NCBI GenBank assembly: GCA_025618425.1
Contig: CM046836.1
Coordinates: forward strand, 11,400,061-11,464,060
Length of the DNA stretch: 64,000 nt
Origin: Heliocidaris tuberculata
Taxonomy: Eukaryota; Echinodermata; Echinoidea; Camarodonta; Echinometridae
Direction of reading: 5' to 3'
Shown here: piece by piece, positions 24,901 to 35,883 of the stretch
Numbering within the stretch: the stretch's first letter is position 1
Layout of the letters: every line of letters begins with the position of its first letter
The notes under the pieces: generated by a model
Databases searched by the model: none
Told to the model about the DNA's origin: nothing
Seen by the model: the letters and a program-made list of their open reading frames with translations, nothing else
Translations under genes and position numbers: made by a program

Positions 24901-27900
24901 TAAACAGTGATAAAGAGACCAGTGCAAGGTCTTAAAAGTCCACTTCCTATATTATTTTTTGATAACCGTATCTGCATTGCTTTGATCAATACCAGATTTG
25001 ATTTGATTTGATTTGATTTTATTTGTTTCCACGATCGGTTTACATTTGTACATGAGAAAGCAAAATATAAGTATATAAATCAAATGGCATAATACAAAGG
25101 ATAATACATAATAACAGCTCAGTATAATAAACATCTTCCAGTAGAGGTAATAAACGCATACAGTATATACACTTGTGGGGGAACCTATTAAAAGCGAGGC
25201 TTGTCGAGTTAGGTCCCCATTTAACAAAGAAAAGGAGCTGGAAAGTAGAATTATGAGATTAAGATGAGAAGAAACAAAGAGAGGACGGAAATCAGCGGAT
25301 GGAAACAGAAGAGAACATAAAAGGATTAACTAATTATAGAGAGTGGAAGGGAGAGAGAGAGAGAGAGAAGAGAGAAAAGAGAAGAGAGAAGAGAGAAGCG
25401 AAGTGCAGATCGTGATCAGCACCCATGCAGCATTTTAGTATATGGTTTTAGCAAAAGAGATTTCAGTTCTTTTTTAAAACGGTGCAGTCTCTCTATTTCC
25501 TTAAGGTTTGGATCGAGACTGTTCCAAAATTTGGGACCTGTAAAGACGAATGTTTTGTGCGCTAAGAGCGTTCTCGTGCGGGGAAGATGGAAAAAGTTTG
25601 ATTGTCTTGTTGGGTAGTTGTGGAGTGTATTGTTAGTTGTGAAAAGGTCTGAGAGAGCATTTGGAAGTTCATTATTGATTAGTTGGAACATAAATTGACC
25701 CAGATTATAAAGATATAAGTCAGATACTTTGAGAACTTTATTATTATGAAAGAGCTGGTCAGTATGTGAGAGATAACCTGTAAGAGATACAATCCTCATG
25801 GCCTTTTTTTTGGAGTAGTAGTAATCTGTTTAATTGTTGTGCGGTAGAGTTGCCCCATGCTAAAATTCCATAATTAAGATATGGAAAACATAAGGTTAAG
25901 TAAAGAGACAACAAAATAAAGGATGGGAATTGATATTTCAGCTTGTTAATCACTCCTATGTTTCTCGAAATCAGTTTTGACAAGTTATCAGTATGTGGTT
26001 TCCAGGAGAGCTTATCGTCAATTATTATACCTAGGAATTTTGTAGTTTTCACTTTTTCGATAGGTATGTTATCAAAAAGAATATTACCAGGCAGGGACTG
26101 AAGAGTATTGCTGAAGAGCATTTAATTTGTTTTCTTTATGTTTAGAGACAACTTATTCGCCTTTATCCAGTCCGTAACAAGTTTCAGTTCGGAATTGACT
26201 GTTGAAAGTAAAATTGCGGGGTCTCGATGGGAGAAAAAGAGATTGGAATCATCAGCAAACAATATGTAAGATAAAATGGAAGAAGATTTATAAAAGTCAT
26301 TGATGTATAAGATAAAAAGCAAGGGACCAAGGAGAGATCCCTGTGGTACTCCACAATTTACTGGTTTAATAGAAGAACTGTGCCCGTTGAGTGATACATA
26401 TTGGTTTCTATTAGAAAGGTAGTTCCTGAACCACTCCAAGGCCTTTCCTCTGATCCCGTAATGGGATAATTTATATAATAAAATAGTGTGATCAATAGTG
26501 TCAAAGGCCTTGGAGAAGTCCAGGAAGATTCCAACCGTGTGTGATGCTTTATCGATGGCGCTGGCTATTGTGTTAATAAGAGTTAAGACTGCTTGGGAAG
26601 TGCTGCGTTTTTCTCTGAATCCAAATTGGAAGTTGCAAAAAATATTGTTGTCTTTAAGAAAGGATACCGTACGTTTGTATATAATTTTTTCAAGGATTTT
26701 CGATAGTGAAGTTAGGAGTGAGATGGGTCTGTAATTACTTAAGCTGAGTTTATTTCCTTTTTTAAATATAGGGACGACTTTTGCAGTTTTCATTTTGATG
26801 GGAACCACTCCTGAGTTTAGAGACAGATTAAAAATGTGCATTAGGGGTTCTGCTATTTGAAATACTATTTGTTTTAGTATACAGTTGTCTAGACTATCGT
26901 GGCCGTGGCTTTTTTATTTGGTAGATCATTTATTATATTACATACTTCATAAACAGTGACGGGAGTGAAAAAGATCGTGTTTGAGACTGGGTTATCCAGA
27001 TAATTGAAAAATGATTTGTTTATAGGAGGAATGTTTTTAGCCAAGTTCTCTCCATTGTTTGCAAAGTATGTGTTAAAAAAGGATCAACAAACTTTGCAAG
27101 TGATTGATTATTTAGTCGAATTGAGAAACAAAATGCCTTGTGTTTTCAGCACTGCCATTGCAAATGTGGCTGTCACTAAATTTAAAGAGAGTGCATGCTT
27201 GTTTATACAGTACTTCTATATGTGTTTTGGGGCATTGTTTGCTCTATTTTTGTTTTTTGTTTTTGTTTTTTGTTTTTTGTTTTTGTTTTTTTTTAATTAT
27301 TGACAGTAGCTTTGAAACTTACGATTGTCTCCTTCTCTCTGTCTCTCTCTTTACTGATGAAGGAAATTAGACAGGAATAGGTATATCGGACTTCTTGATT
27401 TCTCTGTCTTCACTTTTCAGTACGGATAAGCTACATAGAAGTGCTTTATGGAAGCTACTATGAGTCGGAGTGCATTGTATTAATACTTAAATGCACGTAG
27501 TTTGATGTTTTCTTTTTCTCTTATAAATTTTTATTTTATTTCTCACATTTAGCCTCCGTCCAATACCTCCCAGAACCTCCTGCAAAGAGACAGATGTTTA
27601 TAGCTCACACGAAGGTCGGGAACCTGTTGAAGTTCATCGCAACATACAGCACAGTAAGATTTACATTGAAAGCTTCTCTTTTACAATATGTATAGGCCTA
27701 CAATTAAAAAGAATATTTAAAGCTCTAAATCTGAATTTGACCTCGAACTTCAACGTAATCAAATATGAATGAAAATACAAAAAAAGAATCCCATCGACTT
27801 ATATCAATAATCAAACGTGCTAAATAGATAAAGGATAATAAAAGAGAAAGCAATCGATTTTGTAGATTTTCGACAACCTATAAAAAATACACATTTCGCA

Positions 27901-30900
27901 TGCAGTATCCTCAATGTTCCATGACAAACATAAAATTAATGTACAATGCATGTTTACTTCCCTACAGGCATTCTGGCGGGACAAAGGATACTCCGGGGAA
28001 ATCTTCAACTCCAACAGCCTATCACCTGATGATGGTAGTGACTATCTCGGACCATTGATGTATGTTGTAGATGCCGCATCATTGGATGGAAGTCCTGCCT
28101 TGGTTGGGTTCATTAACAACCCGATATATTGGGGTGATGTAGAGGTGATAATAATGTTTTCTAGTCATTATCTCCCCCAAATCATCAGGTACTGTCTTTA
28201 AAAAAGAGGTGTCATACTATCCGTCTCCAGCCATTCCATATCTAATGAAACACTCTCAAGACTTCTACCCGGCCCATATCTTGGTAATGTCTGTCGTACC
28301 ACCCTAACATAGGTCTTCTTCTTGTCCATTTCTCCCTTAATCCAAGCCCTGCATCTTCGTAGAGTTCTGTGTAAAAAATGAGAAATAGAAAATTCATGAA
28401 AAATAAAATTTTTAAAGCAACACTGAATATTCTGTCTCCTCTAGTTCATACAATTCGTATTACTATTGTTTTTTAGGACTGCAAGAGAAAAGACGCTATT
28501 CTCAAACATCTTGCAATATTTCTGGGATCTGAAGCATTAACACCAATTGACTTCATGGAGAAGGTAGAGTATCTTTCTCAGCTGTCATCATACTAATGAT
28601 CTTGCTATGCCCTTAACACCATGCCAGTAGATCCCATCACAATGCAACTAAGTCAATAGATCTACCATGTCAATAGATCCCACAACTACCACCATGTCAA
28701 TAGATCCCACCGCTGCCACCATGTCAATAGATCCCACTACTGTCACCATGTCAATAGATCCCACTACTGTCACCATGTCAATAGATCCCACTACTGTCAC
28801 CATGTCAATAGATCCCACTACTGCCACCATGTCAATAGATCCCACTACTGTCACCATGTCAATAGATCCCACCACTGCCACCATGTCAATAGATCCCACT
28901 ACTGCCACCATGTCAATAGATCCCACTACTGTCACCATGTCAATAGATCCCACTACTGTCACCATGTCAATAGATCCCACCACTACCACCATGTCAACAG
29001 ATCCCACAACTGCCATCATGTCAAGAGGTCACACTACTGCCACCATGTCAATAGATCCCACCACTGCCACCATGTCAACAGATCCCACAACTGCCTTCAT
29101 GTCAAGAGGTCACACTACTGCCACCATGTCAATAGATCCCACCGCTGCCACCATGTCAATAGATCCCACTACTGTCACCATGTCAATAGATCCCACCGCT
29201 GCCACCATGTCAATAGATCCCACTACTGCCACCATGTCAATAGATCTCTCTTCTGCCTCCATGTGAACATATCCTACTACTGCCACCACTTTAGCCACCA
29301 CTTTAGCCACCATGTCAACAGATTCCACCTCTGCCACTGCGCAACAGGTCCCACCATACGACCACCATACCAATAGATCCTATCCCAGCCTCTGTCAATA
29401 GATCTCACTCACTATGCCCCCAATCACAAGGCCGCACTGCAGCGACAATTCTTATAAATCGCAGCTGTTACTGCCATGCCAGTAGATCCCACCACTGAGA
29501 CTATACCATTAAAGCCCACTGCAGTCACCATATCAATATAGGGGAGAATTCCGCATCAAATAGTTTATATAACACTTGGTAGAACTTAGATATCAAATAA
29601 GAGAAGAATTAACCAATAGAATCTACAATACTGCTTTGACTCAAATGTATTAAGGTAACACCATGAGCACCGACATCATGATACATAAGTGTTAAGTTCA
29701 GAAGAGCCGGTTTTGATTATACTCTGTCTTTGATCTAATTAGCATTGGGCCAAGGAACCTTACAATGGAGGATGTCCAACGCAGCTGATGATGACTGGTG
29801 CTGCCGAGTACTGGGATGAAATCAGAGTACCTTTCCAGCGGTAAGTATACCATTTCAGTCGTGAATTTAAACGGTAGACTTAACACTGCATTTTTATCAC
29901 TATGACTATTTTAATTATTAAGCTGCAAAAAAATTCAGAAGAGGGCCGCAAGAATAATACTGAACAAAACATATGACACACCGTCGGCTGATTTGTTCAC
30001 TAGTCTTAAATGGATGACACTAGACAAACGGTTTGAGCTAAGTCGCGTTATGATGATATATAAATGTGTTCATAACTTAGCACCTTCTTACCTTCAGGTA
30101 GGCTTAATCAATCCTAACGATGTACATGAGCATCATACTAGACAAAGAGACAGTGGATGTTTACGCGTGCCCAGATTTCACACTGATATAAGTGTAGCCC
30201 AGTTGTATCTTCTATATTTGAATGGAATAAGCTCGATAATTCGATGAGAACAGCCTCCTCTGTCAGTTCATTTAAGAGGATGTTTAAACAAAGCTGTAAT
30301 TTATGAATAACTCAGCCTAACATACACTCAGTGCTTATTCTGTAATATTAGTATGATTTGTGCACATATTTGCGACTGAATCAATATCTTCATATTGGCA
30401 TTACAGTTGAGCTAGTTTACTGATATTTGTTTATTTTTTCAAATGAGTATTCGTTTGCGCCACGTCTATTATTGCTTTGTTTGCACTCTCTAATTTTACT
30501 GAGGATTTTTATTTTGAACTATTCTGTATATACGTTATGCATTTTGATGTAAATATGTTTATTATTATTCAGGGCCCCATGGAAGACCACTACTTAATGG
30601 TGAATGGGCTACCCTGACAAAAGATCAGAAATAAATAAATAAATAAATAAATAAAAAATTATTCATCCGAAAGCTTGTACATTTGATGTAAAACAAACAC
30701 ACTTGTGATGATTCATAACGATTTAAAAAAAAAAGTAAAACAATCTATGTTATGAAAGTATGGTAGAATAATTTTAAATGGCCTGTCTATCATGTCTATG
30801 GTGTCCATCAAGTTATGTTTTAAGTGATTATGTCATTGTCATTTTGGTTTTAATCATAAGTTTGAATCATCCAAGGTCAGTAATAACAGTTTTTAAAAAA

Positions 30901-31383
30901 GACGATTACTTTAAAAACTATTTCTATCCAAGCATATATATGCATATGAATTTTTAGTTTCAAGGTATACAAGCAGGGTTTTCTTATACGACAGCTCGTC
31001 TTGAAGTAGCATGCTAAGATTCATACCCATCGAGTTTCTTTGCAAGTGTTAATAACCTCGATGCGAAATTGACTTTCAGAGTACACTGGGCAGGTACAGA
31101 GACTGCCACCCACTGGAGGGGCTACCTGAGCGGGGCTGTGCAATCTGGGCTTCGAGCTGCAGATGAGGTTATCAACATGCTTGGGGCCCCTGATGAATCA
31201 AGAAACGACAGTTCTGATCTACTCAGGTCGCTTGATGATCTTGGTGATATGAAGCGGAGGACTGAAATCGGATGGGCGAGTTGGGGAATGTCATTTGTCT
31301 GGACATTGGGAAAAGTCGGGCTGGGGTTGGCTGTGGTCGGTCTGGTAGCTGCTAGAGCTCAAATGTTGCTACGAAATAATTGA
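14343..31383 (+). CDS. Monoamine-oxidase-like flavin amine oxidase, copy 1 (11 exons, 542 aa)
   Basis: Exons: 14343-14484, 15255-15342, 21066-21243, 22570-22684, 23556-23713, 24485-24665, 27553-27653, 27968-28144, 28477-28563, 29743-29840, 31080-31383. All junctions keep frame and use GT-AG. The predicted enzyme oxidatively deaminates amines using FAD. Residues 16-25 form the Rossmann motif [14 protein letters not shown] and DLGGQW follow. K314 (NLLKF) matches the MAO lysine near flavin N5. C420 in YNGGC matches the cysteine that covalently holds FAD in [12 protein letters not shown] lies at 446-454. The C-terminal 30 residues are hydrophobic, like MAO's outer-mitochondrial-membrane anchor. 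The aromatic-cage tyrosine after the FAD cysteine is proline (P421); the second (Y457) is kept. Length is close to MAO (about 520-530 aa). Introns hold a GPCR, SINEs, LINEs and a minisatellite. An exact MAO-A/B orthologue is unlikely; an invertebrate MAO-like paralogue fits best. Confidence 0.92.
15070..15172 (+). mobile_element. LINE/SINE 3' tail fragment with (AATCA)n end
   Basis: The segment cagggcccctaggaaga, then ggggctaccctg, then (AATCA)n matches the 3' module of the LINE fragment near 30573 and of the SINEs at 21655 and 42605. It lies in intron 1 of the first oxidase. No coding part remains. Confidence 0.5.
15492..15782. mobile_element. hAT-like MITE rich in poly-G/poly-C
   Basis: The ends are CAGTGGCGTAGCTAGG and CAGCTACGCTAGTG (imperfect inverted copies). 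Both are flanked by CCTCTCTC, an 8-bp direct repeat, though the local CT richness weakens this. The interior holds a G run of about 28 and several C runs. It lies in intron 2 of the first oxidase. Confidence 0.6.
16780..16935. repeat. Dispersed repeat, inverted copy at 37385-37515
   Basis: This contains catatttgatt-like sequence, agccctaaatgttgctcc and agattattttggtagatc. The reverse complement of these words recurs in order in intron 1 of the second oxidase (37385-37515). It is probably an old transposon remnant; class unknown. Confidence 0.5.
17043..17275. mobile_element. hAT-like MITE with 8-bp target duplication
   Basis: The ends are CAGTGGCGGATTTAGG and CCTGGATCCGCCCCTG. Perfect 8-bp direct repeats GTGCCAAC sit at 17035-17042 and 17276-17283. 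The interior carries several C runs. It is 233 bp, has no transposase and is non-autonomous. Confidence 0.8.
17646..17801. repeat. 78-bp tandem duplication
   Basis: Two nearly identical 78-bp units in direct order, each starting tgtgacaaaataaaaggg and ending gcaggtgtgtatttg. Only one or two differences were seen. It lies in intron 2 of the first oxidase. Confidence 0.85.
17985..18170 (+). mobile_element. tRNA-derived SINE (decayed)
   Basis: An A-box-like tggctcagtggtagaa is followed about 35 bases later by ggtcccggattcaaaac, a degenerate B box. This arrangement is typical of tRNA-derived SINEs. The 3' end is not clearly defined, and a functional tRNA fold is not supported. Confidence 0.4.
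18543..19499 (-). CDS. Intronless rhodopsin-family (class A) GPCR, nested in oxidase intron 2
   Basis: A single 318-aa ORF with seven hydrophobic segments. Visible hallmarks: an N-terminal glycosylation site (N2-A-S); DNG instead of the usual GN in TM1 (38-40); D67 in TM2; C96 at the top of TM3 and C171 in loop 2 for the conserved disulfide; ERF (122-124) in place of DRY; CWAP (247-250) in TM6; NPVIY (285-289) in TM7; and a CC pair (305-306) that may be palmitoylated. Length is typical for small class A receptors. It sits on the strand opposite the oxidase, between its exons 2 and 3. The ligand is unknown. Sea urchins have large expansions of single-exon class A receptors, which would fit. 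A possible minus-strand AATAAA is near 18246-18251. Confidence 0.9.
   Translation of the reverse strand: MNASTPFSTEIHEVLDDSSSHPWSMIVFIAFGLFGVLDNGLVLVIMGSDKSLRNPTNLLIANQSAIDLTTSLLLLTLTIEPGVLYPDRPVLARFVCVFWMSWYPFWATIVASSINLLIITYERFCAIVYPIRYRQRMTTKRIALLSAIPWVYGFCVNSYVLVLTRVDRDKCDIIRFPNKDVQLGLSFFLFSLHFVAIIFTISILYIIIAVHLRRGPDAKTKVVNFRERARRNVLRTMFIVFACYVICWAPNDIFLLNHIVNDGGEVQGRAYEVTVLIAFGNAWINPVIYSFRYERFQKALIRLFCCKGRQEQSDISIY
19991..20117. repeat. Imperfect palindrome, about 50-bp arms
   Basis: The left arm starts tctgtcgatcttcgaa, ending near gggaagtc. The right arm is its approximate reverse complement, ending gaggatcgacaaag. CG-rich for this region. Probably a small inverted-repeat transposon; no target duplication identified. 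Confidence 0.5.
21494..21772 (+). mobile_element. tRNA-derived SINE (family A, copy 1) with (ATT)n tail
   Basis: The head holds an A-box-like tatattggtgaaggc and a clear B box, gggttcgatcc. The body contains cgacccaggtgtaaatgg, gtacctggcaatgcagggg and gatgtggctaccctgg, then an ATT microsatellite. A second copy lies in the paralogue at 42447-42665. The 3' part matches LINE tails at 15081 and 30573. It lies in intron 3 of the first oxidase. Confidence 0.75.
21945..22500 (-). mobile_element. Reverse-strand tRNA-derived SINE interrupted by hairpin elements
   Basis: On the minus strand the head (22500-22425) has ggtgtgttggtctagtgc and a B-box-like ggttcgagtacc. The tail (about 21965-21945) has ggcgatataaatggac and a short ATT-type repeat, usual for SINE 3' ends. 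The hairpin block at 22150-22412 separates head from body. I infer insertion of that block into the SINE. Confidence 0.5.
22150..22412. repeat. Two adjacent foldback hairpins built from an AAGGACCGCTAT unit
   Basis: Two consecutive units (about 22153-22267 and 22287-22411). Each begins acctcgctat-like, carries direct copies of cataaggaccgctat, then catgactaaatgaat, then inverted copies atagcggtccttta, and ends atagcgagca. Each can fold into a hairpin. Confidence 0.7.
22954..23048. repeat. Perfect 29-bp inverted repeat
   Basis: The arms 22954-22982 and 23020-23048 are exact reverse complements, separated by 37 bases. Each arm contains two copies of the word ttaaacgcaa around caactcaaaaaa. It lies in intron 4 of the first oxidase. 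Probably a MITE or hairpin; no target duplication assigned. Confidence 0.8.
23188..23366 (+). repeat. Pure (GAA)~60 microsatellite
   Basis: About 179 bases of uninterrupted GAA in intron 4 of the first oxidase, about 190 bp before exon 5. The long ORFs here (poly-Glu, poly-Lys, poly-Ser, poly-Leu) are artefacts of the triplet. Long GAA/TTC tracts can form triplex DNA and impede transcription, known from the frataxin gene. Confidence 0.95.
24990..27130 (-). pseudogene. Degenerate non-LTR retrotransposon (CR1/L2-like LINE) with reverse transcriptase
   Basis: On the minus strand, 27000-25420 encodes a reverse transcriptase in pieces. Seen in order: [12 protein letters not shown] and [66 protein letters not shown] and the catalytic FADDSN, then a C-terminal domain ending [21 protein letters not shown]. 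It is broken by a frameshift in an A run near 26910, an in-frame TAA near 26122 and a frameshift near 25790. The 3' tail is (AAATC)n near 25000. No apurinic endonuclease domain is seen, so the 5' part is missing. It lies in intron 6 of the first oxidase. Confidence 0.85.
28657..29275 (+). repeat. 27-bp minisatellite, about 22 copies
   Basis: Tandem units of the type ccatgtcaatagatcccac plus a variable tactgtca-like part. Because the unit is 27 bases with no stop, it stays open in two frames (MSIDPTTVT repeats on plus, VGSIDMVTV on minus). It lies wholly within intron 9 of the first oxidase and no splice evidence supports translation. The matching intron of copy 2 (45299-45893) holds only scattered single versions of the same words. 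Confidence 0.9.
29905..30658 (+). pseudogene. 5'-truncated LINE, 3' end of reverse-transcriptase ORF, with (AAAT)n tail
   Basis: After a shifted segment, 29993-30247 encodes [20 protein letters not shown] and LAPSYLQ, typical of the C-terminal region of invertebrate non-LTR retrotransposons. Another frameshift near 30210 leads to [16 protein letters not shown] and a stop. The 3' UTR includes cagggccccatggaaga and gggctaccctgac, then (AATA)n to 30658. It lies in intron 10 of the first oxidase. The family differs from the 25-27 kb LINE. Confidence 0.8.
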
Positions 31384-31713
31384 TTTTGCATCTTAGGATA
31401 TCAGCCATAATTTGAAGTCTATAGCGAGCAGGCCGTTGAAGATCATCCAGTCCATGGAAATTCCAAACAAACTTTTTTTAAAAAGATTATCCATTTGATA
31501 AGAGGTTTCCTCCCTGAATTTTGTCAGGCACAGCGAATAAGAATGCATACCAACATCAATATGTAGAATATGAACTTGTCCCAGGGAACGTGTGAACCTT
31601 GATGTGCATGATCATGATGAACATATTCATCGATCCTGTCCGCGGTGGACTAAATCACCAATACTTGTTAAAAGTTAGGCCTAATATAGTCGAAAATAAT
31701 TATGGTTACATGT

Positions 31714-31975
31714 CGTTTTTCCGGAGGTTCATAATTGGGAAGGTTCGTTAGTCCGAATGTTCGTGATTCCGATAATGAAATAGGCGGGTTCATAATTCCG
31801 AAGTTTCAAAATTCCTAAAATGAAATAGTACCTTGAATCTTTTTCTGAATTACGAACATTTGGAATAATGAACCCTCTTTCATATCGGAATCATGAACCC
31901 TATTTTATTTTCGAAATTATGAACCCCCTGGTAAGGGAAATTTGTGTTTCGGAATGAGAAACCTTCGGAAAAACA
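31714..31975. repeat. Foldback hairpin of ggttcataattccgaa units (copy 1)
   Basis: The left half has direct copies of ggttcataattccgaa-like words with aaatgaaatag spacers. The right half has their reverse complements (ttcggaatcatgaaccc, gaaattatgaaccc). The outer ends are gtttttccggaggttc and gaaaccttcggaaaaac. The same family is at 41545-42030. Confidence 0.7.
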
Positions 31976-34900
31976 AGCGCCTCCCGAAAATACTCACCTC
32001 TTGTCTGTTGATGAGGAATAGATTTACTTTAAAGAGGGGAGCATTATAAGAACTTGTTTCTAATTATATATTTTAGGCACATGTGTGAGAAGAAATAACT
32101 CTTGGGAGAAAAGTGGTGATTTATTATGTAGTGTGTGAAAAACAAACAACTGAAGAGTAGCTCACAAAAGAAAAGGCTGGCAATTTTGTGCAGGGATCTT
32201 CATGAATGCAACTTTCATTCAATTGTTTGTCTTTTACTGCTTGTATTCACAGCACCATGCATATTGCAACATACTGCAACTATTATTGATTACTATCCCT
32301 GCTGATATACTGTAAATGGTATGAGATGACTGAAGATGGAGCATATATATTCACTGAAAATATTTCAGTCTCTTCCATTAATTTTTTTCCTTCATTGAGT
32401 TTCTTTCTTTTTACTTCCTACTCTTCTATTCATTTTTATCTTTTATTTTGTAACGTTGATATTGAAACAGAGCTATCATAATCAATTTGATATATGTATG
32501 TAGTGTCCTTAGGTATACTTTATTGTAGCTGAAATTGATATGATATACTTAAGAAGTTGGCATGTGTCCTTGACATTATATTGTCATTAAACATGTTAAA
32601 TGTACATGTATATGTACCATTTTCAGATATAGACGACCACTCATCATCATCCCAAGTTCCCGATTTTATCTGTTTATATAATCCTTATTCACCTATTTTT
32701 CTAAGGAAGTAACTTTTTGAGATCAGTTTAAGATAATGATATACAAATATCAGGTATCTATTACCATTACAGTAATCAACTTTTGAAACCTTAATGAGAA
32801 TTTACGATTATGTTTCGGTCACTATGAGATATCTTATTCACCTGAAACAAGTTTGCCAATTCAACTACTGAAAAAAACAACAGCAACAATGAATGATTTA
32901 ATAAAATTTTCTTCAGAGGCGATAATTGTGTCAGCTATGCCTTTTAAACAATGAAATAAAAAAGAGATTATAAAATAACGACTCATGACTTTTTCTGTTC
33001 AGTGAGATTTTTTAACACATGTTGTGTGTATTTTTAAAATTATGGATACAACTGTTGATTCAAAATGGGAATATTTCTGTTTTAATTTCCAAATAATGAA
33101 GTGGAAAATGTTGTGCAATGCATCGTTTAAGATTATTAGTTATCATTTAAATGTTAAAAACATTGTTGGTCGAAATCATTGATTAAGTTAGAACGTGTTT
33201 TCCTGGTACATCTAGATATTTGTACCAGAGCAAATTGCCAATCACTTTGCTTCAAGTGGCTTTTTGATTTTGAAAGCTTTACTACACCCCCTCACACTTT
33301 CTCTATAATTTATATATACACACACATATGTATCGCCTTTCTCTTCCCCCTCCCCATTTTACCTTCTTCCTATCCAATCTGTCCAATTCCTTTTCTAGCT
33401 CATTTTCTATTTCTTTCTCAGTCTTCTTTTCGCAATGCAATGCTCTTGCTTTGGATATCACATTAATTTGGAGTAAGTTTCATCTACTTCGTTCAAATAT
33501 TATTCTTACAATAATGCTTATATTTTATTCCACTATTTGACAAGTTAAGGCCAAAAATATGTGCACACTAATTACATCTTCACTAGAAATTCTATGCTCG
33601 GGGTATAGGTATAGGGGTAGGCCTATTTTGCCTTCTCGGACCGATGACTATGCATCATACAGTGCGTCCCAGAAGAAAGGAAACAGGGACGGTCAGTTAT
33701 TTTTCCGGTGCAACGAAACAATTCATGACATATTATTATATGCATTATTGTTAAGTTCATTTTCTTTCTTCTTTTTTTTTTGACACTCTGTGGTAACGGC
33801 GCGTTGATCGGACACTTCTTCTTCCACGGAAATCTCGACGGAGAACGCTACTTACGACCTATCAACGAAGCTTGATCGCCAACCCGGTGCAGAGAGCTTC
33901 AAAAGATTATGTTGGGCACAAGATGGAGCACCGCGTCTCATTGAAGAGTGATCGTCATTGTTTGTGTCTCTTTATAAAGTGTTACAAGTTACAAATGTCA
34001 TTGGAATGAAAAACAAAAAGAACGTACGGTATCAAGAAAGAGCAAAAAGTTACAGAGACTGAGAGCAAGTGAAAAGAAACAAGTGAAGAGATTGATAAAA
34101 GGATGAGGCGAAAACGAAATTACACATGAGATAGTTGGAATAAATTCAAGATAACTGAGTTTAATGATACAAAGAATCTGATTGATTGAATAAGAAAAGG
34201 GAATGAAAGACAGAGGGAAAGAAGAGTATGAAGATTTTAAAAATGCGAAGAAAGAATAGAAAAAAAAACTAGAAATCGATCCTTAAGTGAAAACGAATGT
34301 GCCGTATGAAAATCAGAGAATGAGAGAAACAGGAAATAGAAGAGAAAAGAAAATGAACAAAAAGATGAAGACTTACAAAGACAAAAAGGAACCAAGGACA
34401 GAAACATATGAGACAAAAGAGATAGAACAAAACGTGAATAAAAAGAGGAGAAGAATATAAACAAACTATAGTAGCATCTGCTTGAAAATGTTCATCATTA
34501 TTCCGCAGACAGCCAAGGCGGAATGGATTCAGCACATGAAGCAGGAGAGAAGTACACGACAAATGGTCAATCTCGTTATTGATGAACGGTTGTTGACTAA
34601 GGGGGGGGGGGGGGGGGGGGTGTGTGAGGTGGATTTCTTGGCTGACTAACTCTCGACAAAGGGAATGGAAATGTATTGTATACAGTATTGAATTATCTCT
34701 GACTCTGTCCTTTGGTACTTTTGAATTCCTGGCCAAGTTATAATAACAAGAATGGAAAGATGTTTGCGTGTGAGTTATATTTGATCTGTGTAAATGGAAC
34801 TGTGGACTTCTTTGCAGTGACTAGCAATTAAGGTAATTATTATTGACTCTAATTTATCATAATTATCAATCCAGCGGTGAGAGTAATGCCACCGTAATAT

Positions 34901-35381
34901 CTTGGAGCAGGCAAATGAAACAGAAGAAGAGGGTGAAAATAGTATGAGTTCTATATCTTTGCATCGTGCAAAATATGACTTTACGTCTTTACCTATATGC
35001 GATGTTATTATAAATTATACAGATACTACATTGTGATCTTGGCGACAAAACTGTCGTTTGTATGATCGAAAATGATTTCATAAGTTTTCATATTAAAGAA
35101 TACCCTCGATTACATATTATTAAAAGAAAATTTTCTTGACAATCCTTTTTCATGTAAGTGGACTGTGCTATAGACATGCATATATAATCTGTTCATCATT
35201 GGATAACGATGATGAATATCTCATACCCTCACCTCCACCGACAATATGACAATAGAGAGGAAAAAAAATGTCTAAATACACAAATGGAATAAGTGCAAAT
35301 GGCAGCTTGACTTAAGCCAGAGTATATTGTTTACTGATTATGATCAAAATTTCGTATGCAGTGGTGGAAATCTGGTGTTTT

Positions 35382-35389
35382 ACTACACT

Positions 35390-35425
<36 letters not shown>

Positions 35426-35500
35426 CTATTACTACTACTGCTACTGATGCTGCTGCTGCTGCTGCTGCTACTACTAATTCTACTACTACCACTGCTGCTG

Positions 35501-35560
<60 letters not shown>

Positions 35561-35617
35561 TACCACCACTACTGCTACTACTACAACAACAACAACAACT
35601 ACTACTACTACTACTAT

Positions 35618-35660
<43 letters not shown>

Positions 35661-35783
35661 ACTACTACTACTTCTACTACTACTACATGTACTACTACTA
35701 CCACCACTACTGCTACTACTACTACTACAACAACTACTACTATACTACTACTACTACTACTATTATTACTACTACTACTACTT

Positions 35784-35834
<51 letters not shown>

Positions 35835-35883
35835 TTACTACTACTATACTACTACGGTACCACCACAACTACAACTACTACTG
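35382..35883 (+). repeat. (CTA)n compound microsatellite, about 500 bp
   Basis: Mostly ACT/CTA triplets with blocks of CTG (35448-35470, 35631-35660) and CAA. The long ORFs here (poly-Tyr, poly-Leu, poly-Thr) are artefacts of the triplet. Confidence 0.9.

Noticed and set aside
25416..26841. Host gene encoding reverse transcriptase
   Set aside because: Frameshifts, an in-frame stop and an (AAATC)n tail show a dead LINE.
28667..29266. 199-aa ORF of MSIDPTTVT repeats as a gene
   Set aside because: A 27-bp minisatellite inside an oxidase intron; the counterpart intron in copy 2 lacks an ORF, and the minus strand is equally open over much of it.
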